Below, piece after piece: positions 58,901 to 64,000 of a DNA stretch of 64,000 bases (positions within the stretch are counted from its first letter, which is position 1; each line of letters opens with the position of its first letter). Under the pieces are notes generated by a model. The model saw only the letters and a program-made list of their open reading frames with translations. It ran no database searches and was not told where the DNA came from. Source of the DNA: Pseudoclavibacter terrae. GTDB lineage: Bacteria; Actinomycetota; Actinomycetes; Actinomycetales; Microbacteriaceae. The stretch lies in the NCBI RefSeq assembly GCF_008831075.1, contig NZ_WBJX01000001.1, positions 1 through 64,000 of the forward strand. Reading direction: 5' to 3'. The position numbers and the translations under genes were made by a program.

Positions 58901-59542
58901 ATGAAGAGAACGAGAAGAGCGGCGATGCTCGTGTGTGCAGGGGTCGCGGTGACGCTGGGGTTGCTCGGCTGCAGCGGCACCGATCAGGGAGGAGTCACTG
59001 GAGGCGAAGTTGCCGGTTCAATGCTCGGCCAGATCATCAGCGACGGCTTGACGAACGCGAAGTCGGAAACGCAGAGAGAAGTGCTCGCGAAGGCTCAGGA
59101 GACGGGCGTCATCAGCGAATCGGACTGGAAGGAGGCCAACGCGCGATACGCCGAATGCATGAACGATAAGGGCTACAACGCCGAGATCGTGTACGAAGGG
59201 GCGGATGCGTTCCTCCAGACCGAGGAAGCTGCCGGGCAGGGTGACGATCAGGGGGCCGCACCAGATGGCGCGGTGCAAGAGGATGGTCACGAGTGTTACG
59301 ACAAGACCAGCGCGTTCATCAATGAGGCATATTCGCTCATCAACGGGGGCCAATCAGCGGTCAGCCCAGAGGAGATGCAACGCGCGGTCCTGCAGTGCCT
59401 CATCGACCGTGAACTCGTGCCAGCAGACACCACGTACGAGGAGTTTGTCGCCGACCTCGAACAGAACGATGGCAAGCAGTACTCGCCGCAGAGCACCGAG
59501 GAAGGCGATCCGTTCGCGGCATGCTGGATGGAGAACTCTTAG
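58901..59542 (+). CDS. Putative lipoprotein of the export cassette
   Basis: 213 aa. Basic N-terminus, hydrophobic core and lipobox LLGC (lipidated Cys at about residue 24). The mature part is acidic and helical, with several Cys (AECM, HECY, LQCL, AACW) that could form disulfides. AGGAGG lies 4 bases before the ATG at 58901. Base composition is lower in GC than its neighbours, suggesting transfer. Next to the secreted peptide it could give producer immunity, but no immunity family is recognised. Confidence 0.68.
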   Translation: MKRTRRAAMLVCAGVAVTLGLLGCSGTDQGGVTGGEVAGSMLGQIISDGLTNAKSETQREVLAKAQETGVISESDWKEANARYAECMNDKGYNAEIVYEGADAFLQTEEAAGQGDDQGAAPDGAVQEDGHECYDKTSAFINEAYSLINGGQSAVSPEEMQRAVLQCLIDRELVPADTTYEEFVADLEQNDGKQYSPQSTEEGDPFAACWMENS

Positions 59543-59590
59543 GCGCGTTCGTCGGAGGCGCCCTTCAGTCTTGTTCCCTAGCGTCGGGTC

Positions 59591-60298
59591 ATGGACACCG
59601 CAGGGGAAGCGACCGTGACCGTGCCGCAGGCCGTGTTCCTGCTGGCTCTCGACGACGAGACGGGGAGGCCGCTCGTCGACAGGTCTGCGTTTGCGCAGGT
59701 GCTGTCGGCGGCCGGCCTCATCGAGCTCATCATGCTCGGCAGGCTCCGCATCGCGGGACCAGCAGGGACCGAGGAGGGGGTGGATGCTGACGCGAAGCCC
59801 GGCACGTTCGTCGCGGTTGGCCAGCCCCTCGACCCGGTCGCCGCTGGCGCTGACCTCGAGGCGCTCGTCGAGATCGCAGTGGGCCGCAAGCCAGACGCGG
59901 CGGTGAAGCTCAGGGAGGGCATCGCTGAAGAGTTCGTCGACGCGGGCGTGCTCGGCCACGAGGAGAAGAAGTTCCTCGGCGGAACCTTCTCGGAGCGGTG
60001 GCCGCGCGGCGGGAACGCGCAGCTCGAGGATTCGGTCCAGGCGGAGGCCAGAGCGCTGCTGACGGGCGACGCGGAACCGCGAGAGGCAGACCGGGTCGCC
60101 GCTGCGCTCGCGCTGCTCCACGCGGTGCGGGTGCTGCCGCGCGTGTTTCCCGACCTCGACCGTGCATCCATCTCGAAGCGCGCTGAGGAAGTCGTCGACT
60201 TGGCCGCTGTCGCGGGCGAGCTCGGCAAGATGATCCGCGAGGCGCAGCTCTCGGTGATCCTCACCCTGTCGACGCTCGCCATCACGACGCGAGACTGA
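59591..60298 (+). CDS. GPP34 (GOLPH3-like) family protein, second copy
   Basis: 235 aa. VFLLALDDETGRPLVD and LIELIMLGRLRI correspond to the GPP34 N-terminal hydrophobic motif with its following helix; the ALLHAVRVLPRVFPD region near the C-terminus fits the family. It differs substantially from the copy at 40265-41002, so it is an old paralogue. Function in bacteria not established. Convergent with the glutamate dehydrogenase gene across a palindromic repeat. Confidence 0.75.
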   Translation: MDTAGEATVTVPQAVFLLALDDETGRPLVDRSAFAQVLSAAGLIELIMLGRLRIAGPAGTEEGVDADAKPGTFVAVGQPLDPVAAGADLEALVEIAVGRKPDAAVKLREGIAEEFVDAGVLGHEEKKFLGGTFSERWPRGGNAQLEDSVQAEARALLTGDAEPREADRVAAALALLHAVRVLPRVFPDLDRASISKRAEEVVDLAAVAGELGKMIREAQLSVILTLSTLAITTRD

Positions 60299-60347
60299 CC
60301 GCTCCCGAGCCGCCGACGCTTGCTGCCTCGGGCCCTCACCTCTGAAA

Positions 60348-60413
60348 CTCGGGATGGAAAAATCGCTTCGTGTTGGGAAGTTTTCCTCAACGAAGCGATT
60401 TTCCCATCCCGAG
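60348..60413. repeat. Dispersed palindromic repeat, copy 4 (best hairpin)
   Basis: A 66-bp almost perfect palindrome. Outer arms CTCGGGATGG (60348-60357) and CCATCCCGAG (60404-60413), inner arms AAAATCGCTTCG and CGAAGCGATTTT, central GGGAAGTTTTCC. It lies between the convergent GPP34 and glutamate dehydrogenase genes and could terminate both. Confidence 0.85.
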
Positions 60414-60472
60414 ACGGATCGCCGGGCGGGCGGACCCGGACGGGAGCGTGACCGGGCGAGCGCGCCCGCGCC

Positions 60473-63400
60473 TCAGCGCACGAGCGAGCGCAGGCGGCGC
60501 AGCGCGACGGACAGCGTGGCGAGGCCCGTGTCGTCGCCCGCGTGCACCGCATCCGACGCCTCGTCGAGCGCGCGTGTGGCGGTCGGGCCGAGCCCGGCGA
60601 TCCACGCGTCGACGCGCGCGTCGGCTTCGGCCCGCTCGGTCTGCGAGATGACGGATGCGGCGAGCTCGACCATGACGGCGTAGAGGTCGTCGCGCATCGC
60701 GGCGCGGGCCATGGACCCCCAGCGGTCGTCCTGCGGCAGCGCCGTGACGCGCGTGAGCATGTCGTCGAAGCTGACGCGGGCCGACAGCGAGTAGTAGACG
60801 CCCGCGAACTCCTCGAGGTCCCAGCCCTCGTTCCCAGCGCGCTCGATGATGTCGAGCAGCGGCATGAGCTCGAGGAGACCAGCTCCGCGCAGCGCAAGCG
60901 CTCGCGGCACCCCGGCCGCCTCGAACTCGCTCACGCGGTCCGCGAAGCGCTCGCGTTCCACGCCCTGCTGCAGTTCGCCGATCCGCGACGCGAACTGAGC
61001 GACCGGTTCGGTGAAGCGCGTGATCTCCTCGCCGATGTCGATGCGGTCTGGCCGGTGCTGCACGAACCAGCGGGTGGCCCGGTCGAGCAGGCGACGGAAG
61101 CCGAGGTACAGCTCGGTCTGCGTCGCCGTCGAGACGACGTTGTCGGTGGCCTCGATCTCGACGACGAACCCTCGCAGGTCGAAGATCTCGCGTGCCGCGA
61201 CGTAGGCGCGCGCGATCTCCTCGCTCGTGGCGCCCGTCTCGTCGGCGGCGCGGTAGGCGAACGTGATGCCGCCCCGGTTGACCATGGAGTTCACGACGGA
61301 GTTGACGACGATCTCCTGCCGCAGCGGATGCGCGTGCAGGTCGGGTCCGTACTGCTCGCGCACCTCGGCAGGGAAGTACTCGGCGAGGGTGTTCGAGAAC
61401 CAGGGGTCGTCGGCGAGCTCGGTCGTGGCGAGGTCGCTCTTGAGGGCGAGCTTGGCGTAGGCGACGAGCACGGAGAACTCGGGTCGCGTCAGGCCGCGGC
61501 CATCCTCGATGCGGCGCTTGATCTCGGCGTTGCTGGGCAGGAACTCGAGCTCGCGGTCGAGCTCGTCGCGTTCCTCGAGCCACGTGATGAGGCGCTTGTG
61601 CGATGGCAGCATGGAGGCGGCGTTCGAGCGCGAGTTGCCGAGCAGCACGTTCTGCTCGTAGTTGTCGCGCAGCACCTGGGCTGCGACCTCATCCGTCATC
61701 GCCCGCAGCACCTCGTTGCGCGCCTCCCGGTCGAGGCGACCGTCGCGTTCGACGGCACCGAGGAGGATCTTGATGTTCACCTCGCGGTCGGAGGTGCCGA
61801 CACCCGCGGAGTTGTCGATGGCGTCGGTGTTCAGGCTCACGCCGGCGAGGGCGGCCTCGATGCGGCCGCGCTGGCTCACGCCGAGGTTGCCGCCCTCGCC
61901 CACGACCCGGAGTCGCAGCTCGCGGCCGTCGACGCGGATCGCGTCGTTGCCGCGGTCGCCGATCTCCGCGTTCGTCTCGTCGCTCGCCTTGATGTAGGTG
62001 CCGATGGCGCCGTTCCAGAGCAGGTCGACGGGTGCCAGGGGCACGGCCTTCTTCAGCTCGAGCGGGGTGAGGCGCTGCACGTCGGCCTCGAGGCCGAGCG
62101 CCTCCCGCATCTGCGGGGTCACGGGGATGGATTTCTGCGTGAGCGGGAAGATCCCGCCGCCCTCCGACATGACGCTGCGGTCGAAGTCGTCCCAGGAGGA
62201 GCCGGGGAGGTCGAAGAGCCGCTGGCGCTCGGCGAACGTGGCCGCGGCATCCGGGTTCGGGTCGATGAACACGTGCCGGTGGTCGAACGCCGCGACGAGG
62301 CGGATGTGCTCCGAGCGCAGCATGCCGTTGCCGAAGACGTCGCCCGACATGTCGCCGACCCCGACGACCGTGAAGTCCTGGGTCTGCGTGTCGTGCCCCA
62401 TCTCCCGGAAGTGACGCTTGACCGACTCCCACGCGCCGCGCGCGGTGATGCCCATGCCCTTGTGGTCGTACCCGGCCGAACCGCCGGACGCGAACGCATC
62501 GGCCAGCCAGAAGTCGTAGCTCTCGGAGATGCCGTTGGCGATGTCAGAGAACGAGGCGGTGCCCTTGTCGGCGGCGACGACGAGGTACGGGTCGTCGCCG
62601 TCGTGGCGGACGACGTCGGTCGGCGGCACGATGTCGGTGCCGACGCGGTTGTCGGTGATGTCGAGGAGGCCGCGGATGAAGGTGCGGTAGGCCGACTTGC
62701 CGGCCTCGAGCCACGCGCCTCGGTCGCTCGGGGAGGGCAGCTGCTTCGCGAAGAAACCGCCCTTCGACCCGGTCGGCACGATGACGGCGTTCTTCACCAT
62801 CTGCGCCTTCACGAGGCCGAGCACCTCGGTGCGGAAGTCCTCGCGTCGGTCGCTCCAGCGCAACCCGCCTCGTGCGACGCGGCCGAAGCGCAGGTGCACG
62901 CCCTCGACCTCGGGCGAGTACACCCAGATCTCCGCCATCGGATGCGGCTTCGGGAGCCCGGGGACGCGTGTGCAGTCAAGCTTCATGGAGACCCAGTGCT
63001 TCGGCTTGCCCTCCGCATCCACCTGGTAGAAGTTCGTGCGCCAGGTGGCATCGACGATGCCGATCATCGAGCGCAGGATGCGGTCCTGGTCCAGGCTCGC
63101 GACGTCGTCGAGCGCGGCCTCGAGCCGTGCCGCCACCGCGCCGAGCTGGGCGTCTCGGTCGCCGCCCAGCTGAGGGTCGAACTTCGTCTCGAAGAGCCGC
63201 ACGATGTCGGCGGCGATGGCGGGGTTCCCGGTGAGCGCCTGCTCGATGTACTCGACGGAGAAGGTCGCGCCGATCTGGCGCAGGTACATGCTGATGGCGC
63301 GGAGGATCACGATCTGGCGCCAGCGGAGCCCACCCAGCAGCACGAGCGAGTTCAGCCGGTCGGTCTCGGATTCTCCCGACCAGACGGCGCTGAAGACCGA

Positions 63401-64000
63401 CTCGAGCTCGGCGCCCCAGTCGGCGTCGTTCCAGACCTCCGCGGCTGGCGCGGTGAGCCCGAAGTCCGAGATGTGCAGGTTCGTGCCGTCCGGCAGGGTG
63501 ATGACGTACGGATGCTCGTCGACGACGTCGACCCCGAGGTCGGTGAGCGCGGGGAGGACTCTCGTGATGGGGTACACGTGGTGGGACGCGAACGTGAAGT
63601 AGCGCTTCCCGGGTTCGTCGTGCTCGGGGGCGTAGAGGTGCACGGCGAAGGGCGTCTCCTCGTCGAGCTGCTCGAGCAGCGCGATGTCGTGCACCGCATC
63701 CTCGGGTGGGATGTTCTCCTTGTACCCCTCGGGGAACGCGGACGCGTACCGGCCGAGGATCTCCGCCGCACGCTCCTCGTCGTAGATGCGGTGCAGGCCA
63801 TCCACGAGCTCCTCGTCCCAGCCGCGGATGGCGCGCTCGATGCGCGGCTGCAGGTCCTGCTCGCTGACCTCGGGCAGCGGGACGCCCTTCGGGGCGCGCA
63901 CCACGAAGTGCAGCTGGGCGAGCGGGGATTCGCCGACCCTCGTTGCGTGGTCGACCTGGCTGGCGTCGAAGGTCGTGCGCAGAAGCTCCTCGATGCGGAG
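60473..64000 (-). CDS. Large NAD-dependent glutamate dehydrogenase (GDH2/Bac_GDH type), C-terminal part
   Basis: 1,176 codons including the stop are visible and the frame stays open through position 64000, so the N-terminus lies outside the window; family members are about 1,600 aa. The catalytic region includes RVARGGLRWSDRREDFRTE (substrate site), VPTGSKGGFFAKQ, VGVGDMSGDVFGNGML and VVGEGGNLGVSQRGRIE (nucleotide site). The long C-terminal helical domain ends LSVALRRLRSLVR. It oxidatively deaminates glutamate to 2-oxoglutarate, mainly for catabolism. A GTG at 63904 is an internal codon, not the start. Confidence 0.93.
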   Translation of the reverse strand, partial: LRIEELLRTTFDASQVDHATRVGESPLAQLHFVVRAPKGVPLPEVSEQDLQPRIERAIRGWDEELVDGLHRIYDEERAAEILGRYASAFPEGYKENIPPEDAVHDIALLEQLDEETPFAVHLYAPEHDEPGKRYFTFASHHVYPITRVLPALTDLGVDVVDEHPYVITLPDGTNLHISDFGLTAPAAEVWNDADWGAELESVFSAVWSGESETDRLNSLVLLGGLRWRQIVILRAISMYLRQIGATFSVEYIEQALTGNPAIAADIVRLFETKFDPQLGGDRDAQLGAVAARLEAALDDVASLDQDRILRSMIGIVDATWRTNFYQVDAEGKPKHWVSMKLDCTRVPGLPKPHPMAEIWVYSPEVEGVHLRFGRVARGGLRWSDRREDFRTEVLGLVKAQMVKNAVIVPTGSKGGFFAKQLPSPSDRGAWLEAGKSAYRTFIRGLLDITDNRVGTDIVPPTDVVRHDGDDPYLVVAADKGTASFSDIANGISESYDFWLADAFASGGSAGYDHKGMGITARGAWESVKRHFREMGHDTQTQDFTVVGVGDMSGDVFGNGMLRSEHIRLVAAFDHRHVFIDPNPDAAATFAERQRLFDLPGSSWDDFDRSVMSEGGGIFPLTQKSIPVTPQMREALGLEADVQRLTPLELKKAVPLAPVDLLWNGAIGTYIKASDETNAEIGDRGNDAIRVDGRELRLRVVGEGGNLGVSQRGRIEAALAGVSLNTDAIDNSAGVGTSDREVNIKILLGAVERDGRLDREARNEVLRAMTDEVAAQVLRDNYEQNVLLGNSRSNAASMLPSHKRLITWLEERDELDRELEFLPSNAEIKRRIEDGRGLTRPEFSVLVAYAKLALKSDLATTELADDPWFSNTLAEYFPAEVREQYGPDLHAHPLRQEIVVNSVVNSMVNRGGITFAYRAADETGATSEEIARAYVAAREIFDLRGFVVEIEATDNVVSTATQTELYLGFRRLLDRATRWFVQHRPDRIDIGEEITRFTEPVAQFASRIGELQQGVERERFADRVSEFEAAGVPRALALRGAGLLELMPLLDIIERAGNEGWDLEEFAGVYYSLSARVSFDDMLTRVTALPQDDRWGSMARAAMRDDLYAVMVELAASVISQTERAEADARVDAWIAGLGPTATRALDEASDAVHAGDDTGLATLSVALRRLRSLVR

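Noticed and set aside
1-64000. tRNA or rRNA genes, insertion sequences, prophage or integrase
   Set aside because: I looked for the GTTCGA T-loop context, CCA ends, rRNA core sequences, transposase DDE signatures and integrase motifs and found none; a tRNAscan run would be decisive.

Overview
The window is very GC-rich, with tightly packed genes, many GTG (and a few TTG) starts and many four-base ATGA/GTGA gene overlaps. Gene content points to a high-GC Gram-positive actinobacterium: a giant NAD-dependent glutamate dehydrogenase, actinobacterial-type RNB nuclease, GPP34 proteins, YhgE/Pip protein, and a short low-complexity DUF protein often misnamed 'cation-transporting ATPase'. Microbacteriaceae is my best guess for the family, as an inference. 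It looks like ordinary chromosome with several accessory catabolic and export cassettes. I saw no rRNA, tRNA, CRISPR array, transposase or phage gene.

Layout. 1-8097: a heptose/cell-surface glycan locus. A minus-strand operon runs gmhB-like phosphatase, GT9, two GT4s, gmhA-like isomerase, bifunctional hldE and an SDR; a second GT9 is divergent. 8104-12656: amino-acid permease, PLP-dependent Orn/Lys/Arg decarboxylase, divergent LysR regulator and an SSAT-like acetyltransferase, together suggesting a polyamine-type module. 12685-16763: lactonase, Gfo/Idh/MocA oxidoreductase, a small secreted protein and an RNB ribonuclease. 17017-21739: an alpha-L-rhamnosidase/MFS transporter/LacI regulator cassette with a striking double operator. 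21901-25631: poorly characterised membrane and low-complexity proteins. 25847-27936: a KtrB/KtrA potassium uptake pair. 27973-36687: small protein, SDR, aldo/keto reductase, a type III glutamine synthetase with three split glutamate-synthase-like subunits, and an alditol oxidase-like flavoenzyme. 36952-40145: TetR regulator with its palindromic operator and a large YhgE/Pip protein. 40265-42964: GPP34 protein, XRE-cupin regulator, membrane protein and ferritin. 43052-50727: a sugar-acid catabolic island (DeoR regulator, PdxA2, DUF1537 kinase, divergent Nramp-like transporter and hydroxyacid dehydrogenase, then DapA-like aldolase and aldo/keto reductase). 50862-52714: NUDIX hydrolase and exonuclease III. 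52781-55500: an apparently leaderless, self-regulated ABC operon. 55675-59542: a MacB-like export cassette (peptidoglycan-binding adaptor, ATPase, permease) followed by a small secreted bacteriocin-like peptide and a lipoprotein. 59591-64000: second GPP34 protein and the C-terminal part of a large NAD-glutamate dehydrogenase that runs off the window.

Regulation is unusually legible. Clear palindromic operators precede the rhamnosidase, TetR/YhgE and 52781 operons. A repeated TTGCGCGAA element marks the sugar-acid island. A 17-bp motif is shared by the SDR and glutamine-synthetase promoters. Three convergent gene junctions (40146-40264, 51582-51877, 60299-60472) carry members of one family of long palindromic repeats built around TCGGGATGG/CCATCCCGA.

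Most worth following up are the secreted-peptide export cassette at 55675-59542, the glutamine synthetase/split-GOGAT operon with no N-methylglutamate dehydrogenase beside it, the Nramp-like transporter lacking canonical metal ligands in a sugar-acid locus, and the dispersed hairpin family.
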